Below, piece after piece: positions 35,093 through 44,057 of a DNA stretch of 64,000 bases (position 1 is its first letter; the number at the start of each line of letters is the position of its first letter). The notes under the pieces were generated by a model. It was not told the origin of the DNA and searched no databases. It was given only the letters and a program-made list of their open reading frames with translations. Origin of the DNA: Ralstonia thomasii (GTDB taxonomy: Bacteria; Pseudomonadota; Gammaproteobacteria; Burkholderiales; Burkholderiaceae); assembly GCF_958405895.1 (NCBI RefSeq), contig NZ_CATZAR010000001.1. One strand, given 5' to 3'. Made by a program: the position numbers and the translations under genes.

Positions 35093-35479
35093 TTACGGCC
35101 GCTGTAAATTGCCGCTTGGGTGAAAGATGCTTCCGGGGACCACCGCGCAGATATCGAAGCCCATCTCGTTGTCGTCGGTCTCTTCTGCGCCTTCGAGCGC
35201 CCAGTGCGCCCAATCCTTCAATCGCCCGCACGTACTTGCACGAGCGTCGATCGACTGGTGAAAGTAGGCCTGCAACATCAACTCCGTCAGGTGAAATGAA
35301 AACGAGTTGACCTGCTTGGCGCCTTGCGGGCCTTCTACTATCCACCACGCGTGGACGCCTATCCCGTCTAGCTCATCGCCTTCAAGTCGCAGGACGGCGC
35401 GACGGGGCAGCGTCTCAGTTAGCGCATCTTGGAGTTCACGCAGACAAGTCGTCTCGGCTTCGCTGATCCACTCGCGCAT
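35093..35479 (-). CDS. Hypothetical protein
   Basis: 128 residues from ATG 35479, set by GGAGG 5-6 bp upstream; the longer open frame to 35566 has no such signal. Soluble, acidic, no signal peptide: WISEAETTCLRELQDALTET, later AYFHQSIDARASTCGRLKDW. Not recognised. It is followed (in transcription order preceded) by another unknown gene of similar length, 35636-36088, on the same strand; both carry a long N-terminal helix with Cys followed by RALPR/TLPRR-A-L-R, so they may be distant paralogues. Confidence 0.55.
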   Translation of the reverse strand: MREWISEAETTCLRELQDALTETLPRRAVLRLEGDELDGIGVHAWWIVEGPQGAKQVNSFSFHLTELMLQAYFHQSIDARASTCGRLKDWAHWALEGAEETDDNEMGFDICAVVPGSIFHPSGNLQRP

Positions 35480-35635
35480 AAGGCCTCCGCATTTCCGCAT
35501 GCCCACATTGACGGGCCGCCATTCGAAGGTAGATGCTGCGTAACCCCGTGCGTTGACGGCGCACAACGAACCTGCGTTTAGAGAGTCAAGCAGCGGACAG
35601 GACAGAACCCAGCCGCTGTTGGACAGAACTTCCGC

Positions 35636-36088
35636 TCACATCAGTGGCGGCAATGACGCGCCACGATAGAGCGAAAAATCGTGTTCCCGGTCTTCACGGC
35701 CCACTTGAATGGCGTCTCGCTCATCGAGAAAGAAGACGTTTGGCGCGGTGAGCACCAGGTCGTAGCCTGTGTCTGCGCACAACTCTCCGCCCTGAAATTC
35801 CAACTGGACGTACAGCCATTCGCTCACGCGCCGACAGATCTCCTCCCGTCTTGGGTGGTTCAATCGGCAGTACGCTTTGGCCTCTGCCAGGCTGAAATGC
35901 ACGGCTAACGCACATTCCTGCCGATTTCCACGGACTGTCGACATCGACCATTTCGCTGCCACGTCATAGCCGCCGCAGTGGGCTCGGGCCGACCTGACGA
36001 GCGCTCCTCTGGGTAATGCACGGCACACCGAGGACTCCAGTTCCCAAAGAGCGGCGGCGACCACCTCGTCTGGTTGATGCTCAAGCAT
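35636..36088 (-). CDS. Hypothetical protein
   Basis: 150 residues; ATG 36088 preceded by GGGGGAG. N-terminal helix EVVAAALWELESSVCRALPR, then GALVRSARAHCGGYDVAAKW, and HFSLAEAKAYCRLNHP in the middle. Soluble, no membrane segment. Not recognised. The layout (Cys-x4-PRGALVR against Cys-x12-PRRAVLR, then HFSLAEA against FHLTELM) parallels the gene at 35093-35479, 157 bp downstream on the same strand, suggesting an old duplication. Confidence 0.55.
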   Translation of the reverse strand: MLEHQPDEVVAAALWELESSVCRALPRGALVRSARAHCGGYDVAAKWSMSTVRGNRQECALAVHFSLAEAKAYCRLNHPRREEICRRVSEWLYVQLEFQGGELCADTGYDLVLTAPNVFFLDERDAIQVGREDREHDFSLYRGASLPPLM

Positions 36089-36392
36089 GATGCTCCCCCG
36101 TTTTTAGCCTATTGGATGGCTCTTTCTAATAGGACCCCACGGTATGTCGATGCTGGCCTTCGCTGGCTGATACAGATCAAATTCTGGATGGGTCGCTCAG
36201 CAACTGAGAAGTAGCGCTCACCGGTTTTCGGAGGTCCAGGGCCGCTGACCGTCCTTTTTCCCACCCTTGAAGAAATGGCCAACCGCCTCCTCAGCCGCGA
36301 CCCCCGACCGCTCCACAACCGCTCTGCAATCGCCCGCCAGCACGCCTGGCATGCCGGCTGCTTCCTCCACGGGAGCGCAACGGAGCCCATGC

Positions 36393-36743
36393 ATGCATCA
36401 GGGATTACGAGCAGCAAAACAAGCAGCCGCAGGTTGGTTATTCTTTCTGGTATCGACGTCCGGCAGCGGGCTTTCGCTTGCGCAGCCGGCTGAGCCGCAC
36501 CCGGCATCGCCAGACGCCGCTCCAGCGGTTCAACCCAAGACGGCAAAGCACTCCTTGTCGCGGTATCCGGACACCATGCCGGCCTCCGCACCGAAGTCGC
36601 CCGCCACGCAGCCCGCGGACACTTCCGCGGGAACGCGTCAGCCTAGTGGTGGTGATTCGGCCGGCCCAGGTGCCGCCGCCGCAGGGCCCGGGGGCCCGGC
36701 CGACATGCGTGCCGAGCCCGTACGCAAGCAGCCATTGCGCTGA
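36393..36743 (+). CDS. Small Pro/Ala-rich secreted protein
   Basis: 116 residues from ATG 36393 with CGGAG 7 bp upstream; a longer frame from 36267 also exists. A basic N terminus and a hydrophobic run (AAAGWLFFLVSTSGSGLSLA) form a probable signal peptide, followed by a low-complexity Pro/Ala/Ser/Gly region ending in RAEPVRKQPLR. No family recognised. It lies 60 bp before the four-gene ligase/helicase operon on the same strand and may be its leader gene. Low-complexity composition means that chance coding cannot be excluded. Confidence 0.4.
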   Translation: MHQGLRAAKQAAAGWLFFLVSTSGSGLSLAQPAEPHPASPDAAPAVQPKTAKHSLSRYPDTMPASAPKSPATQPADTSAGTRQPSGGDSAGPGAAAAGPGGPADMRAEPVRKQPLR

Positions 36744-36802
36744 CGCTGTCGCGGGCGGCTGTCGCGGGCGTCGGATGAGGGGGCATCTAATGAGAGCAAT
36801 CG

Positions 36803-37867
36803 ATGACCAGCGCAGCGGACCTGATCGTAACCACGCCCAGCGGCCTGTATTGCACGGCAGGCGACTTCTACGTTGACCCATGGCGGCCGGTTGACCGCGC
36901 CGTCATCACGCACGCCCACAGTGACCACGCCCGCGTCGGGCACCAGCACTACCTCGCTGCCGCCCCTGGGGCCGGCGTGCTGCGCGCGCGCCTGGGTGCC
37001 GATATCCCCCTGCAGACGCTGCCGTACGGCGAATCCATCGTCCACCACGGCGTCCGGCTGAGCTTCCACCCGGCGGGTCACGTGCTGGGCTCCGCGCAGG
37101 TGCGGCTGGAATACGGCGGCGAAGTGTGGGTCGTGTCCGGCGACTACAAGGTCGAGGCGGACCGCACCTGCACGCCGTTCGAGCCGGTGCGATGCAATAC
37201 CTTCATCACCGAATCCACCTTCGGGCTGCCGATCTACCACTGGCGGCCGCAGACCGAGATCTTTGCGCAGCTCAACGCATGGTGGCGCGGCAATGCCGAC
37301 GCGGGGCGCGCAAGCGTCGTGTTCTGCTACGCGTTCGGCAAGGCGCAGCGCATTCTTTCTGGCCTCGATACCGACATTGGGCCGATTGTTTCGCACGGCG
37401 CCATGCTGCAACTGGATGCCGCCTATCGACACGCGGGCGTGGCGCTGCCACCCACGCAACTCGCGACCGACGTGCCACGCGCGGACTTGCGGCGTGCCCT
37501 CGTGCTGGCACCGCCCTCCGCACAACGCACGTCGTGGATGCGGCGTTTTGGTGACTATGCCGATGCGTTTGCCAGCGGCTGGATGCAGCTTCGCGGCGCA
37601 CGTCGGCGGCGCGGCGTCGATCGCGGCATCGTGCTGTCCGATCATGCCGACTGGCCCGGCTTGCTGCAGGCCATCGACGCCACGGGGGCCACGCGTGTCT
37701 ATGTCACGCACGGACAGGTCGCGCCCATGGTGCGGTGGCTGGGCGAACGCGGCCTGGATGCGCGCGCCTTCGCCACCGAGTATGGCGACGAGGCCGAAGA
37801 AAGCGAAGCCGCCGGAACAGGTGATACGCCCACCGCAGGCGCGCCAGAGGACACGCCCGCGTCATGA
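36803..37867 (+). CDS. DNA ligase-associated exonuclease (metallo-beta-lactamase/beta-CASP)
   Basis: 354 residues. Zinc-binding HAHSDHA (HxHxDH) in the first 40 residues, FHPAGHVLGSAQVRLE, VVSGDYK and a later SDHADWPGL give the metallo-beta-lactamase/beta-CASP nuclease fold. It belongs to the ligase-associated exonuclease family encoded with Lhr-Core, an ATP ligase and a metallophosphoesterase in proteobacteria. It is the first gene of the operon; its stop overlaps the ligase ATG by 4 bp. It should trim DNA ends before ligation (inference from the cluster). Confidence 0.9.
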   Translation: MTSAADLIVTTPSGLYCTAGDFYVDPWRPVDRAVITHAHSDHARVGHQHYLAAAPGAGVLRARLGADIPLQTLPYGESIVHHGVRLSFHPAGHVLGSAQVRLEYGGEVWVVSGDYKVEADRTCTPFEPVRCNTFITESTFGLPIYHWRPQTEIFAQLNAWWRGNADAGRASVVFCYAFGKAQRILSGLDTDIGPIVSHGAMLQLDAAYRHAGVALPPTQLATDVPRADLRRALVLAPPSAQRTSWMRRFGDYADAFASGWMQLRGARRRRGVDRGIVLSDHADWPGLLQAIDATGATRVYVTHGQVAPMVRWLGERGLDARAFATEYGDEAEESEAAGTGDTPTAGAPEDTPAS

Positions 37868-39510
37868 AAGCCTTTGCCGATCTGTACGCGCAGCTCGACG
37901 CCACCACATCGAGCAACGGCAAGCTGGCCGCACTGGTGGCCTATCTGCGCACCGCGCCCGATGCAGACGCTGCGTGGGCTGTTTACTTCCTGGCTGGCGG
38001 CAAGCCGCGCCAGCTGGTGCCGGTGCGCGTGCTCGCCAGCTTTGCGCAGACCACCTCCGGCTTGCCCGAATGGCTGTTTGACGAGTGCTACCAGGCCGTG
38101 GGCGACCTGGCCGAGACCATCGCGCTCGTCCTGCCCGATGCAGATCACGCAGATGACGCCAGCCTGGCCGAATGGATGGAAGCCCGCCTGCTGCCGTTGC
38201 GCGGGCAGCCACCCGAAGTGGTGCTGCCGCGTCTGGCTGAACTGTGCCGCGGGCTCCCGCTGCATGCGCGGCTGGTGTTGATGAAGCTGATCACGGGGGC
38301 GTTTCGCGTGGGGGTGTCGAAACTGCTGGTCACGCGCGCGCTGGCTGAGGTGGGCGGCACCGACCCCAAGCACGTCGCGCAACGGCTGATGGGCTATACC
38401 GACATCGGGCAGGCGCCCGCCGCGGAGCGCTACCGGGCGCTGCTGGCCGATGCCAGCGTCGACGGCCACGCGCTCGATACCGGGCACCCGTATCCGTTCT
38501 TTCTTGCGCACCCGCTGCAGGCCGAAGTGGACGCCTTCGATAGCCTGCTCGGCGCGCCCGCTGAATGGCAAATCGAATGGAAGTGGGACGGCATCCGCGC
38601 GCAGCTCGTGCGCCGCGCCGACAGCGCATGGCTGTGGTCACGCGGCGAGGAACTCATCACCGAACGCTTTCCCGAACTGTCCGCCATGGCGGAGGTGCTG
38701 CCGTCCGGCACCGTGCTCGACGGCGAGATCGTGGTGTGGCATGCGGGCCGCGTACAGCCGTTTGCGCTTCTCCAGCAACGCATCGGCCGCAAGACGCTGA
38801 ATGCGCGCGTGCTGCGGGAAGCGCCGGCCGTGCTGCTGGCGTATGACCTGCTGGAATGGCAGGGGCAAGATCTGCGCGAGCGCACGCAGAGCGAGCGGCG
38901 CGCGCAACTCGAACGCGTGATTGCCGAATGCATCCATCCGGCGCTCGAGCTGTCTCCGCTGCTTCAAGGCGACGACTGGCAGCATCTTGCGCAGCAGCGG
39001 GAAGCTTCGCGTGAGCTGGGCGTGGAAGGGCTGATGCTCAAGCGACGCAATGCGCGCTACGGCGTGGGCCGCACCAAGGATGTGGGCGTCTGGTGGAAAT
39101 GGAAGGTCGATCCGTTCTCGGTAGACGCTGTCCTCATCTATGCGCAGCGGGGCCATGGCCGGCGCGCGAGTCTGTACACCGACTACACCTTCGCCGTATG
39201 GGATGCACCGCCCGACGCGCCCGAGCGCAAGCTGGTGCCCTTTGCCAAGGCGTACTCCGGTCTGAGCGACGCAGAGATCCGCCAGGTGGACGCGCTGATC
39301 CGCAAGACCACAGTGGAGAGCTTTGGCCCGGTGCGCAGCGTGGCGCCGACGCTGGTATTCGAACTCGGCTTTGAAGGCATTGCGCGCAGCGCGCGGCACA
39401 AGAGCGGCATCGCGGTGCGGTTTCCGCGTATGCTGCGCTGGCGACACGACAAGCCCGTCGCAGAAGCCGATACGCTGCAGACGCTGGAAAGCCTGTTACC
39501 GCCGTCATGA
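37864..39510 (+). CDS. Cluster-associated ATP-dependent DNA ligase
   Basis: 548 residues. N-terminal helical DNA-binding domain (1-210), nucleotidyltransferase with motif I WKWDGIRAQL (adenylated Lys240), motif III-like WLWSRGEE, motif IV DGEIVVW, and VEGLMLKRRNARY/WWKWKVDPF (motifs V), then an OB domain. This is the ligase of the Lhr/PdeM cluster, distinct from the NAD-dependent replicative LigA. Seals nicks with ATP. Start ATG overlaps the exonuclease stop (ATGA) and its own stop overlaps the helicase start. Confidence 0.93.
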   Translation: MKAFADLYAQLDATTSSNGKLAALVAYLRTAPDADAAWAVYFLAGGKPRQLVPVRVLASFAQTTSGLPEWLFDECYQAVGDLAETIALVLPDADHADDASLAEWMEARLLPLRGQPPEVVLPRLAELCRGLPLHARLVLMKLITGAFRVGVSKLLVTRALAEVGGTDPKHVAQRLMGYTDIGQAPAAERYRALLADASVDGHALDTGHPYPFFLAHPLQAEVDAFDSLLGAPAEWQIEWKWDGIRAQLVRRADSAWLWSRGEELITERFPELSAMAEVLPSGTVLDGEIVVWHAGRVQPFALLQQRIGRKTLNARVLREAPAVLLAYDLLEWQGQDLRERTQSERRAQLERVIAECIHPALELSPLLQGDDWQHLAQQREASRELGVEGLMLKRRNARYGVGRTKDVGVWWKWKVDPFSVDAVLIYAQRGHGRRASLYTDYTFAVWDAPPDAPERKLVPFAKAYSGLSDAEIRQVDALIRKTTVESFGPVRSVAPTLVFELGFEGIARSARHKSGIAVRFPRMLRWRHDKPVAEADTLQTLESLLPPS

Positions 39511-42122
39511 ACGAACCTGCACTGCCCGACCTTGATACGTGGTTTGCTGCGCGTGGCTGGACGCCCATGCCCTTCCAGCGCACCGTGTGGTCGGCCATGG
39601 CACGCGGCGAATCGGGCCTGCTGCATGCCACCACAGGTGCGGGGAAAACCTATGCGGTCTGGCTCGGGGCGCTGCAGCGGCTGGCGCAGGTGCGCGGGCG
39701 CGGCGGCGCACCGCCGCTGTCGGTGCTGTGGCTCACACCCATGCGCGCGCTGGCGGCCGACACCACGCGCGCATTGACCGAAGCCGCACAGGCATTGGCG
39801 CCGCACTGGACGCTCGGCTTGCGCACCGGCGACACCGGCAGCGCCGAACGCGCCGCGCAATCACGCCGCTTGCCCACGGCCCTGGTGACCACACCCGAAA
39901 GCCTGTCGTTGCTGCTCGCACGAGCCGATGCACGCGAGGCCCTCGGCTCGGTGCGCGTGGTGGTCGTGGATGAATGGCACGAACTCGTGGGCAACAAGCG
40001 TGGCGTGCAGGTCCAGTTGGCGCTGGCACGGCTGCGCACGTGGTCGCCTGATCTGATCGTGTGGGGGCTTTCCGCCACGCTGGGCAACCTGGCGGAAGCC
40101 ATGGACGCGCTGGGCGACGCAGGAACCCCCACCGCCGGCACGCTGGTACAAGGGCACCTGCCCAAGCGTATGGAGATCGATACGCTGCTGCCCGATGGCG
40201 TAGGCCGGTTTCCGTGGGCCGGACATCTTGGCATGGCGATGCTGCCGCACGTGTTGGAAGAGTTGGAAAGTGCCAGCACCGCGCTGGTGTTTCTCAATAC
40301 GCGCTCGCAGGCGGAGTTGTGGTATCAGGCGGTCATCAATGCGCGGCCGGAATGGGCGGGGCTGATTGCGTTGCATCATGGCTCGCTGGATCGCGCAACG
40401 CGCGACTGGGTCGAGACGGGGCTCAAGCAAGGCATGCTCAAGGCGGTGTTCTGCACGTCAAGCCTGGATTTGGGTGTGGACTTTCTGCCGGTGGAGCGCG
40501 TGCTGCAGATCGGCTCGCCCAAGGGCGTGGCGCGGCTGTTGCAGCGTGCGGGGCGATCTGGCCACGCACCTGGCCGGCCCTCTCGCGTGACGGTGGTGCC
40601 CACGCATAGCCTTGAACTCGTGGAAGGCGCTGCGGCCCGCGCTGCGGCCATGTCAGGACAGGTGGAGGCCCGCACATCGCCACACAAGCCGCTGGATGTA
40701 TTGGTCCAGCATCTGGTGACGGTCGCACTGGGCGGCGGCTTTGTGCCCGACGCGCTGCTGCAGGAAGTGCGCCGCGCCTGGGCCTACCGGGATCTGCACG
40801 ACGACGAGTGGCAATGGGCGCTCGATTTCGTGCGACAGGGCGGCCACTCGCTCACAGCCTACCCCGACTACCACCGCGTCATGCCCGATGAACACGGCAT
40901 CTGGCGCGTGCCCGATGCACGGCTCGCGCGGCGACACCGCATGAGCATCGGCACCATCGTCAGCGATGCAACGATGACCGTGCGCTGGTGGCACGCGTCC
41001 GGTGGCGGCGCACTGGGGTCGATTGAAGAAGGTTTCATTGCGCGGCTGCGCCCCGGTGACAACTTCATGTTTGCAGGCCGCCTGCTGGAGCTGGTACGCG
41101 TGCAGGACATGACCGCCTACGTAAGGCGTGCCACCGGCAAACGCGCCGCCGTGCCCCGCTGGAACGGCGGCCGCATGCCGCTTTCCACCGAGCTGGCACA
41201 CGCGGTGGTGACGCAGCTCGACGCGGCAGCACATGCGCGCTTCGACAGCCCCGAAATGGAGGCCGCGCGGCCGCTGCTGGAGTTGCAGGCGCGCTGGTCT
41301 GCGCTGCCCACCACGGCAATGCTGGTCGCCGAGACGCTGCACTCCCGCGAGGGCTGGCATCTCTTTCTCTACCCGTTTGCCGGGCGGCATGCGCACCTGG
41401 GCCTGGCGAGCCTTCTGGGCTGGCGCGCAGCCAATCGCACGCCGGCCACCTTTTCACTCGCGTTCAACGACTACGGCCTCGAACTGCTGTCGGCCACGCC
41501 CATCGACTGGCCGGCGCTGCTGGCCAGCGGCGAACTCTTTGCCACTCACACGCTGATGCACGATGTGCTGGCCAGCCTCAACGCCGGAGAACTGGCGCAA
41601 CGCCGCTTTCGCGAGATTGCACGCGTATCGGGTCTGGTGTTTCAGGGCTACCCCGGTGCGCACAAGAGCGCGCGCCAGTTGCAGGCATCTTCGGGCCTGT
41701 TCTATGAAGTCTTCCGGCGCCACGACCCGGGCAATTTGCTGCTGTCGCAGGCCGAAACCGAAGTGCTGCGCCAGGAATTGGATCTCGACCGTATCGAAGC
41801 CGCCCTCGTCCGCATGCGCGGCTTGCAGCTCCAGCTATGCGCACTGAAACGTCCATCGCCGTTCGGTTTTCCGTTGATGGTGGAGCGGTTTCGCGAGCAG
41901 CTTTCAACCGAGAAGCTCGCTGATCGGATCGCACGCATGCTGGCCGAAGCAGAACGCGCCGCCGGTCCCGAGCCCACCGACCCGGATGCCGCAACACGGC
42001 CGGAGATCGAGACAGATGTACAGGCCGCATTGCGCCTGACCGAATCGCCCGACGCAGCAGGCAAGTCCAGCCGCCGCACGCGCCGGCCACGCAAGACTTC
42101 GGAGCCGCTCCCACTGCTATGA
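39507..42122 (+). CDS. lhr: Ligase-associated Lhr-type DNA helicase
   Basis: 871 residues, the Lhr-Core length. Walker A TTGAGKTYAVW (about 42-52), motif II DEWHEL (the Lhr variant of DEAH), WGLSATLGN (motif III), FCTSSLDLGVDFLPVE and LQRAGRSGHAPG (motifs V-VI), then the winged-helix and beta-barrel Lhr domain. Lhr-Core is a 3'-to-5' ssDNA-dependent ATPase that unwinds RNA:DNA hybrids. The third gene of the operon, overlapping its neighbours by 4 bp at each end. The C-terminal tail (about 30 residues, ending RRPRKTSEPLPLL) is basic and disordered. Confidence 0.95.
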   Translation: MNEPALPDLDTWFAARGWTPMPFQRTVWSAMARGESGLLHATTGAGKTYAVWLGALQRLAQVRGRGGAPPLSVLWLTPMRALAADTTRALTEAAQALAPHWTLGLRTGDTGSAERAAQSRRLPTALVTTPESLSLLLARADAREALGSVRVVVVDEWHELVGNKRGVQVQLALARLRTWSPDLIVWGLSATLGNLAEAMDALGDAGTPTAGTLVQGHLPKRMEIDTLLPDGVGRFPWAGHLGMAMLPHVLEELESASTALVFLNTRSQAELWYQAVINARPEWAGLIALHHGSLDRATRDWVETGLKQGMLKAVFCTSSLDLGVDFLPVERVLQIGSPKGVARLLQRAGRSGHAPGRPSRVTVVPTHSLELVEGAAARAAAMSGQVEARTSPHKPLDVLVQHLVTVALGGGFVPDALLQEVRRAWAYRDLHDDEWQWALDFVRQGGHSLTAYPDYHRVMPDEHGIWRVPDARLARRHRMSIGTIVSDATMTVRWWHASGGGALGSIEEGFIARLRPGDNFMFAGRLLELVRVQDMTAYVRRATGKRAAVPRWNGGRMPLSTELAHAVVTQLDAAAHARFDSPEMEAARPLLELQARWSALPTTAMLVAETLHSREGWHLFLYPFAGRHAHLGLASLLGWRAANRTPATFSLAFNDYGLELLSATPIDWPALLASGELFATHTLMHDVLASLNAGELAQRRFREIARVSGLVFQGYPGAHKSARQLQASSGLFYEVFRRHDPGNLLLSQAETEVLRQELDLDRIEAALVRMRGLQLQLCALKRPSPFGFPLMVERFREQLSTEKLADRIARMLAEAERAAGPEPTDPDAATRPEIETDVQAALRLTESPDAAGKSSRRTRRPRKTSEPLPLL

Positions 42123-42778
42123 CGCCTCCTCAGGACCTCGTCATCCGATGCGCGGGCGAAACCGTATGGCTCCTGCCCGAGCGCGCGCTGTGGTGGCCCG
42201 CACGACGCATGCTGATGGTGGCCGATGCGCACTTCGGCAAGGGCGCGACATTCCGCGCGCGCGGCGTGCCGGTGCCCACCGGAAGCACCGGTCAGGCTAT
42301 CGCCCGCTTGGATGCGATGCTGGCGCGGCTGCCCGTCGCACAGATCGCGTGGTTGGGCGACCTCCTCCACGCGCGCGAGGCACACGCAGCGCTGGACGCC
42401 CTTGTCGCCTGGCGCGCCCGGCACGCCGACGTAGCCTGCACGCTGGTCCGCGGCAACCACGACCGTCATGCGGGCGACCCGCCTGCGGGCTTGCACTTCA
42501 ACGTGGTGGAAGAGCCGTGGCCAATCGGCCCCTTCGCGCTATGCCATGAGCCGCAGGTGGTGCCCGATTGCTACGTCATTGCCGGTCACGTGCACCCGGG
42601 CGTCGTCATCAGTGGGCGCGCAAAGGACCGGCTCCGGCTGCCATGCTTTCGCTTTGGTCCCACCAGCGCGTTGCTGCCCGCATTTGGCGAGTTCACAGGT
42701 TTGTGGACCGCACCGCCCGAGCCGGGGGAAGCGCTCTTTGCTATCGCCAACGACCGCGTCTGGCCGCTGCCGAGCTAA
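42119..42778 (+). CDS. pdeM: Ligase-associated DNA damage response endonuclease PdeM
   Basis: 219 residues, calcineurin-like metallophosphoesterase. Metal ligands in order: ADAHFGKGATFR (D36, H38), GDLLHAREAH, RGNHDRHAG and GHVHPGV. Matches the Mn-dependent phosphodiesterase of the Lhr-Lig-Exo cluster. It starts at an ATGA overlap with lhr. Together the four genes form a DNA end-processing and repair set. The stop meets the convergent small gene 42775-42945 in a 4-bp overlap. Confidence 0.93.
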   Translation: MTPPQDLVIRCAGETVWLLPERALWWPARRMLMVADAHFGKGATFRARGVPVPTGSTGQAIARLDAMLARLPVAQIAWLGDLLHAREAHAALDALVAWRARHADVACTLVRGNHDRHAGDPPAGLHFNVVEEPWPIGPFALCHEPQVVPDCYVIAGHVHPGVVISGRAKDRLRLPCFRFGPTSALLPAFGEFTGLWTAPPEPGEALFAIANDRVWPLPS

Positions 42779-42945
42779 GGCGCAACTTCTCGTTGTTCGT
42801 GCGGGGGATCGACTCTCGAGTGAATCGGCGCGCGTTGTTGTTCGCCTGCCCCGAACACACCGGCGGGTAGGCCGCGGGCGAGCGAGTAGATGGCAATCAC
42901 GGCAAGGGTGAGCGCCGCGATCGCAAGCAGTTCTCGCATATGCAT
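42775..42945 (-). CDS. Small single-span membrane protein
   Basis: 56 residues from ATG 42945, with GGAGG 5 bp upstream. One hydrophobic helix (ELLAIAALTLAVIAIYSLA, about 4-22) followed by a polar tail. Convergent with pdeM, overlapping by 4 bp. Not recognised; it follows the Mn-catalase gene by 100 bp on the same strand but a GC hairpin (43003-43036) lies between. Confidence 0.5.
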   Translation of the reverse strand: MHMRELLAIAALTLAVIAIYSLARGLPAGVFGAGEQQRAPIHSRVDPPHEQREVAP

Positions 42946-43002
42946 GAGCGCCTCCATATTTGTTCGGGCTTGAAACGCGCGGTGTCTGACGCAGACGCAA
43001 TG

Positions 43003-43036
43003 TCCAGGCCCGAGTGACGCTGCACCCGGGCCTGGA
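43003..43036. terminator. Hairpin after the Mn-catalase gene
   Basis: Perfect 10-bp stem TCCAGGCCCG (43003-43012) / CGGGCCTGGA (43027-43036), 14-base loop, 9 bp past the catalase stop. No T-run; probably a terminator or 3' stabiliser. Confidence 0.5.
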
Positions 43037-43044
43037 TGCGGTCA

Positions 43045-43914
43045 TCACGCCTTCGCTTCACCAAGCTCCGCACCGGTGGTCGGATCGACAGCCGGGTCCG
43101 AAGCCAGACGCGTCTTCATGGCCTCCAGCGCAGCCAGTTCGGCATCGGTCAGGTTGACCGACGCGTTGCCGTCTCCGCCGTCCGCAGGCATCGGGGGGTC
43201 TGCGACCAACTCAAGACCCGTACCGCTATTCCACGGTGCCTGCACGATGGGACCACCGCGCGACATCTTGAAATACGCATCGCTGAACTCCGGCACCGGC
43301 GGCAGCTTGCCGGGGGGGAAGTTGCCGTTGATGGCGTAGAGCGCCTTCTCGAACGACTTCTGATGCGCCACCTCGCGCGTCATGAGAAAGCCAAGCGCAT
43401 CGCGCACACCGGGGTCGTCGCTCACGTTGATCAACCGTTCGTAGATGATCTTGGCGCGGGCTTCGGCCGCAATGTTCGAACGCAGGTCCGCCGTCGGCTC
43501 GCCCAGTGAATCGATGTAGGCGGCCGTCCACGGAACGCCTGCTGAGTTGGTCAACGATGGGCCCCCACCATAAAGCACCTGCGTCACATGGCTGTCGTTA
43601 CCGGCGCCATTGAGCTTGCGATACAGCTCCGCCTGCTCATCCACCGCTTCCGCCAATTCCCCCTTGGCACCGCGATTGAGCATGGCGACGATGGTGCCGA
43701 TGATCTCAAGGTGGCTCAGCTCCTCCGTCGCGATGTCGTACAGCATGTCCTTGCGGCCTGCATCCTCTTCTGCCACGGCTTGCGTGAAATAGCGCATGGC
43801 GGCAGCAAGCTCGCCTTGCGGGCCACCGAACTGCTCCAGGAGCAGGTTGGCCAAGCCAGGATCGGTTTCGCTGACCCGTACGGTGTACTGCAATCGCTTG
43901 TTGTGCATGAACAT
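43045..43914 (-). CDS. Manganese catalase family protein
   Basis: 289 residues from ATG 43914, set by GGAGA 6 bp upstream; the open frame extends to 44100 but overlaps the divergent transporter. Ferritin-like four-helix fold: LLLEQFGGPQGELAAAMRYF (Glu ligand), DIATEELSHLEIIGTIVAML (E-x2-H ligands), LRSNIAAEARAKIIYERLIN and LMTREVAHQKSFEKAL (E-x2-H). The dimanganese centre disproportionates H2O2. The C-terminal 60 residues are an extended tail, as in the KatN/YdbD type. The divergent Nramp gene starts 143 bp away, so a shared regulatory region can link Mn uptake to the Mn enzyme. Confidence 0.92.
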   Translation of the reverse strand: MFMHNKRLQYTVRVSETDPGLANLLLEQFGGPQGELAAAMRYFTQAVAEEDAGRKDMLYDIATEELSHLEIIGTIVAMLNRGAKGELAEAVDEQAELYRKLNGAGNDSHVTQVLYGGGPSLTNSAGVPWTAAYIDSLGEPTADLRSNIAAEARAKIIYERLINVSDDPGVRDALGFLMTREVAHQKSFEKALYAINGNFPPGKLPPVPEFSDAYFKMSRGGPIVQAPWNSGTGLELVADPPMPADGGDGNASVNLTDAELAALEAMKTRLASDPAVDPTTGAELGEAKA

Positions 43915-44057
43915 GGGTGTTCTCCGGAAAGGATGGGTGCCTTCATGGCGCGTCCCTTCTCCGCAACACCCATTCCATCGCACGCTGCACGCTTGGCCAG
44001 CGAGCCATCGGGTACGAGCGTTGCGAAGGGCCCTGCGCCGCCTATCCTGGAGCATCC

